A stretch of DNA of 64,000 nt from Flectonema sp. DT1601 (Eukaryota > Euglenozoa > Diplonemea > Diplonemida > Diplonemidae): positions 310,001 to 374,000 of the forward strand of contig OZ025824.1 of the NCBI GenBank assembly GCA_964019425.1. Reading direction: 5' to 3'. Each line of letters opens with the position of its first letter. The first letter of the stretch is position 1. The position numbers were made by a program, and so were the translations under genes. The notes under the pieces are model-generated. The model was not told the DNA's origin. It was given only the letters and a program-made list of their open reading frames with translations, and did not search any database. This document shows, in pieces, positions 1 to 11,299 of this stretch.

Positions 1-2716
1 TTAATTGCAAGCAGTTAATGATGTGCTCCCGAGGCAGAGAATTCAAAAACAGGGGAAGGGGGAAAAGAAATCAACTAGGAAAGACAACCTTCACTCGGTA
101 CAAGAATTAACAAGGAAGGCTACTTAGTTAACGTGAAGGGAGATTAAGAATGAAATGTTGTTTTTTTTTAAAGAGAGGAAGTTAAAATCAATGATCATGA
201 TTTTGTTTGCAAGTAAAGAAAATATTTAATTGTTAAAGTTGAGCTTTTGTTTTCAGCTACTGAAAACGAATGATTGTTACTGAACTATTCCCAAATACCT
301 ACACCTACCCCCTCCCTTTGTTGTTTTATTTTTCTCCCCTAGCTTCCAATGCACAACCCAATCAAAAAAACCTCAAGCCAAGAGCCAACTCGTCCGTGAA
401 TAATCAAGGAGTCGTTGCTTTCCATAAAGGTTTTTTAATCTCTTGCTGGTAGTGCGCGCAATAAGGGAAAAAAAAAAAAAACTGAAAGGGAAAGGAAGGG
501 CAGGGAAAGAAAAGAAATCGAAAAGAAAAGAAAAGAAAAGGAGTCGAAAAGAATAATGAAGGGCAAACTAATTTTCTCAATATTGCCTGCAATGTTTGCT
601 TTGCATAACTAAGAAGACAAGATTAAACCAAATGCTCTTCACAAAAAAAAAAAAAAAAGGATTTGTTGGTTGGTTAGTTTTGTGAGACCACTTCATTGGC
701 AAGAAGAGAGGCTTTATTTTGTCCTTCAATCTCTAGTGCCTTTTCTACAGTACATAAATATAAATTTTAGTGGTTTTGAAATACAATTTCTTTTTGTTCG
801 TCCGGTTTTCTCAGATTGTACCATGGAATCAACAACTTACTTACCATCCGAAAAAAAAAGAGAAAAGGGAAAAAAAATGCTTTTGCAATGTTTGTTATGA
901 ATATTCCCAAATTCTGTTGTTGTTGCTTTTTTGTTTGTGTTGATAAAGTTGTGAAATCTCACACAATTAGAAATAGATGCAATCTGGTCGAGCTTCTGTC
1001 TGTAATCAACACAACCGCAGAAGATAACAATTTCAACCAGTTTGACTTTTATTTAAAATGCAGTTGAGAGATTGCATAATGTTTACTTTTGAAGTCAGGG
1101 AAGTCAAAACATCTGAGGAAGCCCACGAACGGTAACAACATATATACCACAATCGTGATCCTCTCACAGTTGAGAAGGGGACAACAGCAGTATCCTTTGG
1201 TTGAACAAAAACATGAGCGCTTTTCATTTACACGAGAGACGGCAAAATAACGCTGCAAGTTGCAGGAATCCGGCATCTCAGAAAAGCTTATTTTTAATGT
1301 ATCTAAAACTTGGGAAACAATTGCGTTGATTTTTTTTTCTTTTTTGATTTGTGGGGGTACCACCACCAGACAACAGCCATCATCCAACATCTTCATCTTC
1401 TAAAAAACAAGGAAATTTAAACCTCTTAACCCGCATTGCAACATCGGCTGTTGGGAGAGATATTCGCGTTCATCGAGATTGCCAAATGATGTGTTTTTGC
1501 TGAATAAAGTTCAGCATCGAGTACATGAATAAAAAACATGTATAATAACGATAACCGGATTCAAAGTAAATAAAAGAGAAAAATAAATAATAAAAAATAA
1601 GAAACCAAAAAAATGACAACAACAAACAACAAACAACAAAAAAAATAACTCAACAATCAACACCAGAAAACAACACATCTCATAATAATACGATGTGTCA
1701 AGTAATCTAGATTTGTTTCTTATTAGTAGTTAGTTGCTGCTATCGATGATGATGATGATCGGTACTTGAAAAAGGCATGCCCCGCTACCTTCAACGAAAA
1801 GGTTGGTCTTCCTTTCGGATGTCATTTCTTTCGACAACGACTCAACACCAAAATAACCTTTTCCTGAAAACAAGCTTCGTGTCCAGAAGAGTTCCGTGAA
1901 AGGGAAGAAGATTTAGTGAACTCTTTGGTAGCATGCAGACTTTAACAGTCATAAAATGAAAAGAAATAAATAAACAAAACAAAATAAAAATGAAAACGAG
2001 GAATCACCAAAATAATTGTTCCAACAATGCCGATTCATTTGCTGCAGGTCAACTACCACCCCCCCACTACTACTACTACTACTAACTGAAGAGTATTCAG
2101 CAAGTTTCGTGGTAGTCGACAAGCGCCAAGTGGATACAATTTTGAGAGCGATTTCTCCTCAATTTTATTTGCGTTGAGTGATTTGATTGCCCGAATACTA
2201 ATGAACGTCTCGAGTTCCCTGAATTCCATTACGTGTGAAGAGAGACAATTCTGTTCCTATTCAAACCATTACTTGACACACATACACACACAACACAAAA
2301 CTCACACAAGAGTTGAGTTTCGACTCTCAAAAGACTCCCAAAAGTTTTGATTAAGATATAGAAGCACTTTCTCTTCAATCTCCAACACGGGGGTTGAAAG
2401 TTTTGACAGCATATAAACCTTGAAAAATACTCATGTTAAGTAAGTTAACAAAAGGTTCGTAAAAACTGAGAAGCGCGCGCCAGAAGATTTATAGCTTCAT
2501 TTCAGAATGGCAGCTAAAATGTCCCAACACGGTGGGTGGGGTTACATAGAAATAAGCATCACTCGCACTGCAACGTGAATTCAACAACACGAGGAACACG
2601 AGGATGCTGGTTGTTTGTCTTCCTTTTTTTTTCGGGGAAGGGTTTTTCGATGAGGCAAGCCATCAAGGAATAGAAGAATGCGGCAAAGGAAAATTGAAAG
2701 CCAAGCGAAAATATTC
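1..2716. other. Intergenic spacer 3' of A1 (repeated in every unit)
   Basis: No convincing gene. It holds homopolymer A-runs, an AAAAG pentanucleotide run at 513-540, a conserved block (1460-1561), a GAT run at 1746-1760 and a CTA run at 2068-2083. A minus-strand open frame of 115 codons (1396-1049) begins with ATG and is intact in all five units. Near-identity of the units makes that weak evidence, and its composition does not look coding. Equivalent spacers are 6253-8969, 12478-15185, 18723-21435 and 24958-27663. Confidence 0.7.
1460..1561. other. Conserved intergenic block, A-half copy
   Basis: About 100 bp from ATATTCGCGTTCATCGAGAT to ATAACCGGATT. It closely matches a second block in the B-half of the same unit (4464-4566), although surrounding intergenic DNA of the two halves has largely diverged. 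No reading frame spans it. It could be an upstream regulatory element, a small RNA gene or a slowly diverging relic of the A/B duplication. Copies occur at the same place in the other four units (for example 7711-7813). Confidence 0.6.
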
Positions 2717-3505
2717 CTACTGAAAGGCCGCTTCATTAAGAGCACAGTTGTGGCATCCTCCGCCACACGGTGGAAAGCAAGGACCCTGGAACGTCTTCGG
2801 GCACCAGTTGTCAACACACTCTCCATTGATGACCTTGCATTGCTTGCGACTCGGGTTCTCGCACTTGTCAAGAGGAAAGTCAGAGCAGTTCACGCCATCT
2901 GCGGACATCGTTACGAACATCAACCTCACGTTCGAATCGACTTCAATTCTCTCCAGCTGGTTGTTTGCAAGCTGCTTTCTGAATGTCCTGAACTTGTGAG
3001 TTTCCTCACCCGCATCGCTGATGAACTTCGGACCGCACTGCGAAGGAGTCCAACCGTTGGTGATCAGGTAATCCGAAAAATCCGAATTCAATCCAGCCTC
3101 ACACCCGTTGCACTTGTAAAGGTTCACGTACACGTCACACTTCTGCACCTTCGGGTCATTCGTGCACCACATTCTCAAAAACGAGTTCGCCGCAATGTTC
3201 CATGTCGGGATGTAAGCGGCGTTCCCCAACTGAGATTCAGGGAAGTCGAAGAATCTGGAACCAGCGGTTTCAGGGTCGATCCACCCAGGCATGTGGTTCC
3301 CTACGAACCCACCCCCAACAGAGAGCAATACCGCGCCGCTTGAGCTCACCGTCGCCGTGCTGCTCGCCGACTGCGGTGCGAAAAACGCGGTGAACGATTC
3401 TCCCTGTTTCATCTTATCTTCCAATATATTCTGCACGGCAGGCGAGTCTTGCTGGGCATGAGCAGAAACGAACACGGAAGCGACAAAAGCTGCGATGGTC
3501 TTCAT
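2717..3505 (-). CDS. A1: secreted cysteine-rich protein, type A
   Basis: Uninterrupted 262-aa gene of a family I do not recognise; function unknown. The ATG at 3505 is chosen because it directly starts a clean signal peptide (MKTIAAFVASVFVSAHA, residues 1-17) and is shared with type B; the frame is open further upstream but only from a non-ATG codon. After a low-complexity Ser/Ala/Val stretch (about 44-62) comes a conserved core: GGGFVGNHMPGWIDPE (64-79), SRFFDFPESQLGNAAYIP (83-100) and GWTPSQCGPKFISDAGEE (151-168). All 14 cysteines lie between residues 114 and 254, suggesting a disulphide-rich extracellular fold. The tail CGGGCHNCALNEAAFQ is invariant in pattern across the family. There is one NCS glycosylation site (N206). 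No membrane segment other than the signal peptide is seen. A1, A4 and A5 read AHAQQ at the predicted cleavage site; A2 and A3 read AHALQ. Confidence 0.93.
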   Translation of the reverse strand: MKTIAAFVASVFVSAHAQQDSPAVQNILEDKMKQGESFTAFFAPQSASSTATVSSSGAVLLSVGGGFVGNHMPGWIDPETAGSRFFDFPESQLGNAAYIPTWNIAANSFLRMWCTNDPKVQKCDVYVNLYKCNGCEAGLNSDFSDYLITNGWTPSQCGPKFISDAGEETHKFRTFRKQLANNQLERIEVDSNVRLMFVTMSADGVNCSDFPLDKCENPSRKQCKVINGECVDNWCPKTFQGPCFPPCGGGCHNCALNEAAFQ

Positions 3506-3642
3506 TTTAATTAGTGTTGTTGATGTTTTTTTATTTGTTTTAATCAAAAGCTTTGCAACAGGAAGGAAAAGTGGAACATAAAATTAATTTACAACATTTT
3601 AGTTTGGTTACTACTAAAAAACAACGTCAGAGCTCGAGCTCG

Positions 3643-3678
3643 ACCAACCGTCTCCCTTATATCCCCCCCCCTTCCAAT
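3643..3678 (-). promoter_or_regulatory. A1 core promoter: CCAAT, TATA and GGTTGGT motifs
   Basis: Upstream of A1 on the minus strand are, in order, ATTGG (inverted CCAAT, 3678-3674), a short G-run, GATATAAG (TATA-like, 3663-3656) and GGTTGGT (3649-3643). This implies a 5' leader of about 110-130 nt that ends in a family-shared stretch (TTGATTAAAACAAATAA). The same arrangement precedes A2-A5, with G-run length varying by one or two bases. The transcription start is inferred, not observed. Confidence 0.6.
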
Positions 3679-4463
3679 AAACACAAACACATTCATTCAT
3701 TCCTGTTATTACCCAACATTCTCATTTTTTTATATCAATCCTGTGTGGCAAAACACCAAGAAAAAAAAAATAAATAAATAAATAATAACAGATAACAACA
3801 AGATCACAACACGTCCCCTGCGCCACGTTTCAGTGTGTGTTCTCATCCCGGCTATGCAGCCCACACTTTCCTTGTTCAGTTTTCTTTCTTTGTTTTGTTT
3901 TTTTTTTGTCGACAGCGTTGCCTTTCGACAAACAGCCGGTAAAAAGAAAAAAAACAACGAAAACCAAATCACTGTTTCAACTGAGATGTCAAACCAAAGC
4001 ACAACTAAATCCAAGCAACGTTAAGGTGTGTGTGTCGTGTAATTATTTTGGATCCCGTGAGAGCAAATCACGGGTGGGAAAGGCAGGTTGCTAAGAATTA
4101 GTTGCGGCTTGACGATCTCGAGACCATTTAGGGGGGGAGAGGGAGGAGCAGAGCAGAGGAGGACCTGCGTCACAGGGGACAAGATTTAGAACAACCAATC
4201 GAGACGCCCTTCACGTTCCTCCTTTGCATAAAAAGGAGTTGGGGAGGAGAGGTAATTGTATTAGTTAGGAGACACATAAAAAACAAAAGTGAAGTGACAC
4301 AATATACATAATAAACGTATTATCGTGATAACCTTACGGCGAAACCAGCGCAATTAATTAATCAACGTGGCTCGCACACGCCATCACACTTCCCTTGATG
4401 GGAGCGTTAAGAGCAAAAACAAACAAAACAAAAAAAACGGACGGACAGGGTTGGGGGAAAAGA

Positions 4464-4566
4464 ATATTCGCGTTCATCGAGATTTGCCAGATGCAGTGTT
4501 TGCCGAACAAAGCTCAGCATCGAGTACATTAACCTGAACAAACCCCGTATGGACGATAACCGGATT
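4464..4566. other. Conserved intergenic block, B-half copy
   Basis: Partner of 1460-1561. Shared landmarks in the same order are ATATTCGCGTTCATCGAGAT, CAGCATCGAGTACAT and CGATAACCGGATT. It lies about 0.96 kb upstream of the A1 start on the minus strand. The equivalent in unit 2 starts near 10718. Confidence 0.6.
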
Positions 4567-4709
4567 GTGAAGATATGGATATATGTAATATAATATAAGA
4601 AAAAAACAACAACAACTTCTCATAAGCACGGAATGGCAACATCAAAATATCACCACTACTCCACCAACAGGACGACACATCATGTAATCCAATCCGATGC
4701 TTGTTTAAG

Positions 4710-4726
4710 TTGTTGTCGTCCCCGTC

Positions 4727-4760
<34 letters not shown>

Positions 4761-4783
4761 ATGACGATGACGATGACGATGAT
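4710..4783. repeat. Variable GTTGTC / GATGAC microsatellite
   Basis: Hexanucleotide run that changes length in each unit: about 4710-4783, 10961-11022, 17185-17262, 23430-23497 and 29660-29717. Units 3 and 4 carry a GTTTTC variant inside it. It could serve as a marker to tell units apart. Confidence 0.85.
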
Positions 4784-5058
4784 CGACTCGAATAAAAGGC
4801 CAGCTCGCTCTGCTGCATTCAACAGAAAAGGTTGTTAGTCGTTGAGTCTTAAGACGGATTCTTTGCATTTGCATGAAAATAAATATTATTAGAGAGAAGA
4901 ATCTATAAAAATTAAAAAAAAAACACAGAGATTAGGTTTCTCAGATATTCACATGACAACAGGTTTGCTTAAGTTCAAACTGCCGAATGAAAGAGTATTC
5001 AGGATTGGAAAGCACCTTCTCCTCAATCTCCGAAACGGGGAGGTTCAAATAAACCCTC

Positions 5059-5886
5059 CTACTGAAAGGCCGCCTCCTTGAGAGCACAGTTGTGGCATCC
5101 TCCCCTGCCGCACGGAGGAATGCAACCTGCTCCTCCTCCTCCTCCATTCTGACTTGGACCCTGAAACGTCTTCGGGCACCAGTCGTCAACACACTCTCCC
5201 TTCAGGACCTTGCATTGCTTGCGATCCGGGTGCTCGCACTTGTCAACCGGATGGTCAGAGCAGTTCACACCATCTGCGGACATCGATACGAACATCAACT
5301 TCACGTTCGAATCGATGTCAATTCTCTCCTGCTCGTTATTTGCAAGTTGCTTTCTGTAAGTCATGAACTTGTGTGATTCCTCACCCGCATCGCTGATGAA
5401 CTTCGGACCGCACTGCGAAGGAGTCCAACCGTTGGTCACCAGGTAGTTCGAGAAATCCTCATTCAATCCAACCTCACATCCCGAGCACTTGTAAACGTTC
5501 ACATACACGTCGCACTTCTGCACTGCCGGGTCATTCGTGCACCACATTTTCATAAACGAGTTCGCCGCAATGTTCCATGTCGGGATGTAAGCGGCGTTCC
5601 CCAACTGAGATTCAGGCACGTCGAAGAATCTGGAACCAGTGGTTGCAGTGTCAATCCACCCAGGCATGTGGTTCCCTACGAACCCACCCCCAACAGGGAG
5701 CACTACCGGGGCTGCGCTCACCGTCGCCGTGCTGATCGTCGGCGCCGGTCCAAAAAGCATCGCAAACGAAACTCCTCCTTTCATCTTATCCTCTACGATG
5801 TGCTGCACGGCAGGCGAGTCTTGTTGTGGTTGGGCATGGGCCGCAACGAACACGGAAGCGACAAGGGCTGCTGCGATGGTCTTCAT
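5059..5886 (-). CDS. B1: secreted cysteine-rich protein, type B
   Basis: 275-aa paralogue of A1 with the same architecture: signal peptide MKTIAAALVASVFVAAHA, conserved GGGFVGNHMPGWID and GWTPSQCGPKFISDAGEE blocks, the same 14 cysteines and the tail CHNCALKEAAFQ. It differs mainly by a Gly-rich insert (SQNGGGGGAG) just before the last cysteine cluster, a Pro-rich N-terminal linker, and a VLKGECVDDW segment where A has VINGECVDNW. The start codon (ATG, complement 5886-5884) is in the same AATTAAAATG context as A. A single exon with no internal splice signals is needed. B1 is identical to B4 and B5 at NVKLMF, while B2 and B3 read NVRLMF. Function unknown. Confidence 0.93.
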   Translation of the reverse strand: MKTIAAALVASVFVAAHAQPQQDSPAVQHIVEDKMKGGVSFAMLFGPAPTISTATVSAAPVVLPVGGGFVGNHMPGWIDTATTGSRFFDVPESQLGNAAYIPTWNIAANSFMKMWCTNDPAVQKCDVYVNVYKCSGCEVGLNEDFSNYLVTNGWTPSQCGPKFISDAGEESHKFMTYRKQLANNEQERIDIDSNVKLMFVSMSADGVNCSDHPVDKCEHPDRKQCKVLKGECVDDWCPKTFQGPSQNGGGGGAGCIPPCGRGGCHNCALKEAAFQ

Positions 5887-6015
5887 TTTAATTTGGGTTG
5901 GTTGTTGTTTTTATTTGTTTTAATCAAAAGCTTTGCAACAGGAAAGGGAATATAAACATAAAAGTTACAACAAGTTTAAGGTTATTAAAAAAAACAACGA
6001 CAGAGCTCGAACTCA

Positions 6016-6064
6016 ACCAACCCTCTCTCCCTCCCCCCCCCCCCCCCCCCTCTCCCCTTCCAAT
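6016..6064 (-). promoter_or_regulatory. B1 promoter: CCAAT, long G-tract and GGTTGGT
   Basis: On the minus strand ATTGG (6064-6060) is followed by an 18-G tract plus GA-rich DNA, and then GGTTGGT (6022-6016). Unlike the A promoter there is no TATA between them. The G-tract (plus-strand C-run) differs in every unit: 18 in B1, effectively absent in B2, 10-11 in B3 and B4, and B5 has lost both the tract and the CCAAT. Confidence 0.5.
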
Positions 6065-8969
6065 AAACACAACACATTCTTGTGTTACGCGACTCCATTT
6101 TTCTCTCTCTGTCTTTCACCTCATCCTGTTGTACATCCGCAGATCCCTCTGTTGAAAAATGAATGTTGTTATGTAAACCAAAATATTTACATTTTACCAA
6201 ATGCAAAGAAATTCTCTACACCACTCAGGCAACACGCATCTATTTTAGTGAGTTAATTGCAAGCAGTTAATGATGTGCTCCCGAGGCAGAGAATTCAAAA
6301 ACAGGGGAAGGGGGAAAAGAAATCAACTAGGAAAGACAACCTTCACTCGGTACAAGAATTAACAAGGAAGGCTACTTAGTTAACGTGAAGGGAGGTTAAG
6401 AATGAAATGTTGTTTTTTTTTTAAAGAGAGGAAGTTAAAATCAATGATCATGATTTTGTTTGCAAGTAAAGAAAATATTTAATTGTTAAAGTTGAGCTTT
6501 TGTTTTCAGCTACTGAAAACGAATGATTGTTACTGAACTATTCCCAAATACCTACACCTACCCCCTCCCTTTGTTGTTTTATTTTTCTCCCCTAGCTTCC
6601 AATGCACAACCCAATCAAAAAAACCTCAAGCCAAGAGCCAACTCGTCCGTGAATAATCAAGGAGTCGTTGCTTTCCATAAAGGTTTTTTAATCTCTTGCT
6701 GGTAGTGCGCGCAATAAGGGAAAAAAAAAAAAAACTGAAAGGGAAAGGAAGGGCAGGGAAAGAAAAGAAATCGAAAAGAAAAGAAAAGAAAAGGAGTCGA
6801 AAAGAATAATGAAGGGCAAACTAATTTTCTCAATATTGCCTGCAATGTTTGCTTTGCATAACTAAGAAGACAAGATTAAACCAAATGCTCTTCACAAAAA
6901 AAAAAAAAAAAGGATTTGTTGGTTGGTTGGTTTTGTGAGACCACTTCATTGGCAAGAAGAGAGGCTTTATTTTGTCCTTCAATCTCTAGTGCCTTTTCTA
7001 CAGTACATAAATATAAATTTTAGTGGTTTTGAAATACAATTTCTTTTTGTTCGTCCGGTTTTCTCAGATTGTACCATGGAATCAACAACTTACTTACCAT
7101 CCGAAAAAAAAAGAGAAAAGGGAAAAAAAATGCTTTTGCAATGTTTGTTATGAATATTCCCAAATTCTGTTGTTGTTGTTTTTTTGTTTGTGTTGATAAA
7201 GTTGTGAAATCTCACACAATTAGAAATAGATGCAATCTGGTCGAGCTTCTGTCTGTAATCAACACAACCGCAGAAGATAACAATTTCAACCAGTTTGACT
7301 TTTATTTAAAATGCAGTTGAGAGATTGCATAATGTTTACTTTTGAAGTCAGGGAAGTCAAAACATCTGAGGAAGCCCACGAACGGTAACAACATATATAC
7401 CACAATCGTGATCCTCTCACAGTTGAGAAGGGGACAACAGCAGTATCCTTTGGTTGAACAAAAACATGATCGCTTTTCATTTACACGAGAGACGGCAAAA
7501 TAACGCTGCAAGTTGCAGGAATCCGGCATCTCAGAAAAGCTTATTTTTAATGTATCTAAAACTTGGGAAACAATTGCGTTGATTTTTTTTTCTTTTTTGA
7601 TTTGTGGGGGTACCACCACCAGACAACAGCCATCATCCAACATCTTCATCTTCTAAAAAACAAGGAAATTTAAACCTCTTAACCCGCATTGCAACATCGG
7701 CTGTTGGGAGAGATATTCGCGTTCATCGAGATTGCCAAATGATGTGTTTTTGCTGAATAAAGTTCAGCATCGAGTACATGAATAAAAAACATGTATAATA
7801 ACGATAACCGGATTCAAAGTAAATAAAAGAGAAAAATAAATAATAAAAAATAAGAAACCAAAAAAATGACAACAACAAACAACAAACAACAAAAAAAATA
7901 ACTCAACAATCAACACCAGAAAACAACACATCTCATAATAATACGATGTGTCAAGTAATCTAGATTTGTTTCTTATTAGTAGTTAGTTGCTGCTATCGAT
8001 GATGATGATGATCGGTACTTGAAAAAGGCATGCCCCGCTACCTTCAACGAAAAGGTTGGTCTTCCTTTCGGATGTCATTTCTTTCGACAACGACTCAACA
8101 CCAAAATAACCTTTTCCTGAAAACAAGCTTCGTGTCCAGAAGAGTTCCGTGAAAGGGAAGAAGATTTAGTGAACTCTTTGGTAGCATGCAGACTTTAACA
8201 GTCATAAAATGAAAAGAAATAAATAAACAAAACAAAATAAAAATGAAAACGAGGAATCACCAAAATAATTGTTCCAACAATGCCGATTCATTTGCTGCAG
8301 GTCAACTACCACCCCCCCACTACTACTACTACTACTAACTGAAGAGTATTCAGCAAGTTTCGTGGTAGTCGACAAGCGCCAAGTGGATACAATTTTGAGA
8401 GCGATTTCTCCTCAATTTTATTTGCGTTGAGTGATTTGATTGCCCGAATACTAATGAACGTCTCGAGTTCCCTGAATTCCATTACGTGTGAAGAGAGACA
8501 ATTCTGTTCCTATTCAAACCATTACTTGACACACATACACACACAACACAAAACTCACACAAGAGTTGAGTTTCGACTCTCAAAAGACTCCCAAAAGTTT
8601 TGATTAAGATATAGAAGCACTTTCTCTTCAATCTCCAACACGGGGGTTGAAAGTTTTGACAGCATATAAACCTTGAAAAATACTCATGTTAAGTAAGTTA
8701 ACAAAAGGTTCGTAAAAACTGAGAAGCGCGCGCCAGAAGATTTATAGCTTCATTTCAGAATGGCAGCTAAAATGTCCCAACACGGTGGGTGGGGTTACAT
8801 AGAAATAAGCATCACTCGCACTGCAACGTGAATTCAACAACACGAGGAACACGAGGATGCTGGTTGTTTGTCTTCCTTTTTTTTTCGGGGAAGGGTTTTT
8901 CGATGAGGCAAGCCATCAAGGAATAGAAGAATGCGGCAAATGAAAATTGAAAGCCAAGCGAAAATATTC

Positions 8970-9758
8970 CTACTGAAAGGCCGCTTCATTAAGAGCACAG
9001 TTGTGGCATCCTCCGCCACACGGTGGAAAGCAAGGACCCTGGAACGTCTTCGGGCACCAGTTGTCAACACACTCTCCATTGATGACCTTGCATTGCTTGC
9101 GACTCGGGTTCTCGCACTTGTCAAGAGGAAAGTCAGAGCAGTTCACGCCATCTGCGGACATCGTTACGAACATCAACCTCACGTTCGAATCGACTTCAAT
9201 TCTCTCCAGCTGGTTGTTTGCAAGCTGCTTTCTGAATGTCCTGAACTTGTGAGTTTCCTCACCCGCATCGCTGATGAACTTCGGACCGCACTGCGAAGGA
9301 GTCCAACCGTTGGTGATCAGGTAATCCGAAAAATCCGAATTCAATCCAGCCTCACACCCGTTGCACTTGTAAAGGTTCACGTACACGTCACACTTCTGCA
9401 CCTTCGGGTCATTCGTGCACCACATTCTCAAAAACGAGTTCGCCGCAATGTTCCATGTCGGGATGTAAGCGGCGTTCCCCAACTGAGATTCAGGGAAGTC
9501 GAAGAATCTGGAACCAGCGGTTTCAGGGTCGATCCACCCAGGCATGTGGTTCCCTACGAACCCACCCCCAACAGAGAGCAATACCGCGCCGCTTGAGCTC
9601 ACCGTCGCCGTGCTGCTCGCCGACTGCGGTGCGAAAAACGCGGTGAACGATTCTCCCTGTTTCATCTTATCTTCCAATATATTCTGCACGGCAGGCGAGT
9701 CTTGCAGGGCATGAGCAGAAACGAACACGGAAGCGACAAAAGCTGCGATGGTCTTCAT
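8970..9758 (-). CDS. A2: secreted cysteine-rich protein, type A
   Basis: Intact 262-aa copy of the A gene, starting at the ATG of MKTIAAF. By eye the only amino-acid change from A1 is Gln to Leu at residue 18 (AHALQ instead of AHAQQ), at the predicted signal-peptide junction and shared with A3. All 14 cysteines and the tail are kept. Confidence 0.93.
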   Translation of the reverse strand: MKTIAAFVASVFVSAHALQDSPAVQNILEDKMKQGESFTAFFAPQSASSTATVSSSGAVLLSVGGGFVGNHMPGWIDPETAGSRFFDFPESQLGNAAYIPTWNIAANSFLRMWCTNDPKVQKCDVYVNLYKCNGCEAGLNSDFSDYLITNGWTPSQCGPKFISDAGEETHKFRTFRKQLANNQLERIEVDSNVRLMFVTMSADGVNCSDFPLDKCENPSRKQCKVINGECVDNWCPKTFQGPCFPPCGGGCHNCALNEAAFQ

Positions 9759-11299
9759 TTTAATTAGTGTTGTTGATGTTTTTTTATTTGTTTTAATCAA
9801 AAGCTTTGCAACAGGAAGGAAAAGTGGAACATAAAATTAATTTACAACATTTTTGTTTGGTTACTACTAAAAAACAACGTCAGAGCTCGAGCTCAACCAA
9901 CCGTCTCCCTTATATCCCCCCCCCTTCCAATAAACACAAACACATTCATTCATTCCTGTTATTACCCAACATTCTCATTTTTTTATATTAATCCTGTGTG
10001 GCAAAACACCAAGAAAAAAAAATAAATAAATAAATAATAACAGATAACAACAAGATCACAACACGTTCCCTGCGCCACGTTTCAGTGTGTGTTCTCATCA
10101 CGGCTATGCAGCCCACACTTTCCTTGTTCAGTTTTCTTTCTTTGTTTTGTTTTTTTTTTGTCGACAGCGTTGCCTTTCGACAAACAGCCGGTAAAAAAAA
10201 AAAAAACAACGAAAACCAAATCACTGTTTCAACTGAGATGTCAAACCAAAGCACAACTAAATCCAAGCAACGTTAAGGTGTGTGTGTCGTGTAATTATTT
10301 TGGATCCCGTGAGAGCAAATCACGGGATAGGAAAGGCAGGTTGCTAAGAATTAGTTGCGGCTTGACGATCTCGAGACCATTTAGGGGGGGAGAGGGAGGA
10401 GCAGAGCAGAGGAGGACCTGCGTCACAGGGGACAAGATTTAGAACAACCAATCGAGACGCCCTTCACGTTCCTCCTTTGCATAAAAAGGAGTTGGGGAGG
10501 AGAGGTAATTGTATTAGTTAGGAGACACATAAAAAACAAAAGTGAAGTGACACAATATACATAATAAACGTATTATCGTGATAACCTTACGGCGAAACCA
10601 GCGCAATTAATTAATCAACGTGGCTCGCACACGCCATCACACTTCCCTTGATGGGAGCGTTAAGAGCAAAAACAAACAAAACAAAAAAAACGGACGGACA
10701 GGGTTGGGGGAAAAGAATATTCGCGTTCATCGAGATTTGCCAGATGCAGTGTTTGCCGAACAAAGCTCAGCATCGAGTACATTAACCTGAACAAACCCCG
10801 TATGGACGATAACCGGATTGTGAAGATATGGATATATGTAATATAATATAAGAAAAAAACAACAACAACTTCTCATAAGCACGGAATGGCAACATCAAAA
10901 TATCACCACTACTCCACCAACAGGACGACACATCATGTAATCCAATCCGATGCTTGTTTAAGTTGTTGTCGTCCCCGTCGTCGTCGTTGTCGTTGTCGTT
11001 GATGACGATGACGATGACGATGATCGACTCGAATAAAAGGCCAGCTCGCTCTGCTGCATTCAACAGAAAAGGTTGTTAGTCGTTGAGTCTTAAGACGGAT
11101 TCTTTGCATTTGCATGAAAATAAATATTATTAGAGAGAAGAATCTATAAAAATTAAAAAAAAAACACAGAGATTAGGTTTCTCAGATATTCACATGACAA
11201 CAGGTTTGCTTAAGTTTAAACTGCCGAATGAAAGAGTATTCAGGATTGGAAAGCACCTTCTCCTCAATCTCCGAAACGGGGAGGTTCAAATAAACCCTC

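Larger units (their letters stand above)
3506..5058. other. Intergenic spacer between A1 start and B1 stop
   Basis: Contains the A promoter (next to A1), A/T homopolymers, a GGTGTGTGTGTCGTG stretch near 4025, and an inverted repeat at 4220-4239 (CTCCTTT..AAAGGAG around GCATAAA). It also holds the conserved block 4464-4566 and a GTTGTC/GATGAC microsatellite. No credible gene is seen. Equivalent spacers in the other units start upstream of each A gene. Confidence 0.7.
1..6252. repeat. Array unit 1
   Basis: Carries A1 and B1. It has the longest C-run upstream of a B gene (18 C on the plus strand at 6033-6050) and the longest GTTGTC-type microsatellite among units 1, 2 and 5. The first 2.7 kb is non-coding. 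Confidence 0.95.

Noticed and set aside
1049-1396. Minus-strand 115-codon open frame repeated in all five units
   Set aside because: Intact in all copies, but the spacers are near-identical so conservation says nothing, and the residues look non-coding. Kept only as a note in the spacer entry.
4227-4237. GCATAAAAAGG as a plus-strand TATA box for an unknown gene
   Set aside because: It is the loop side of an inverted repeat and no plus-strand coding frame or RNA motif follows.
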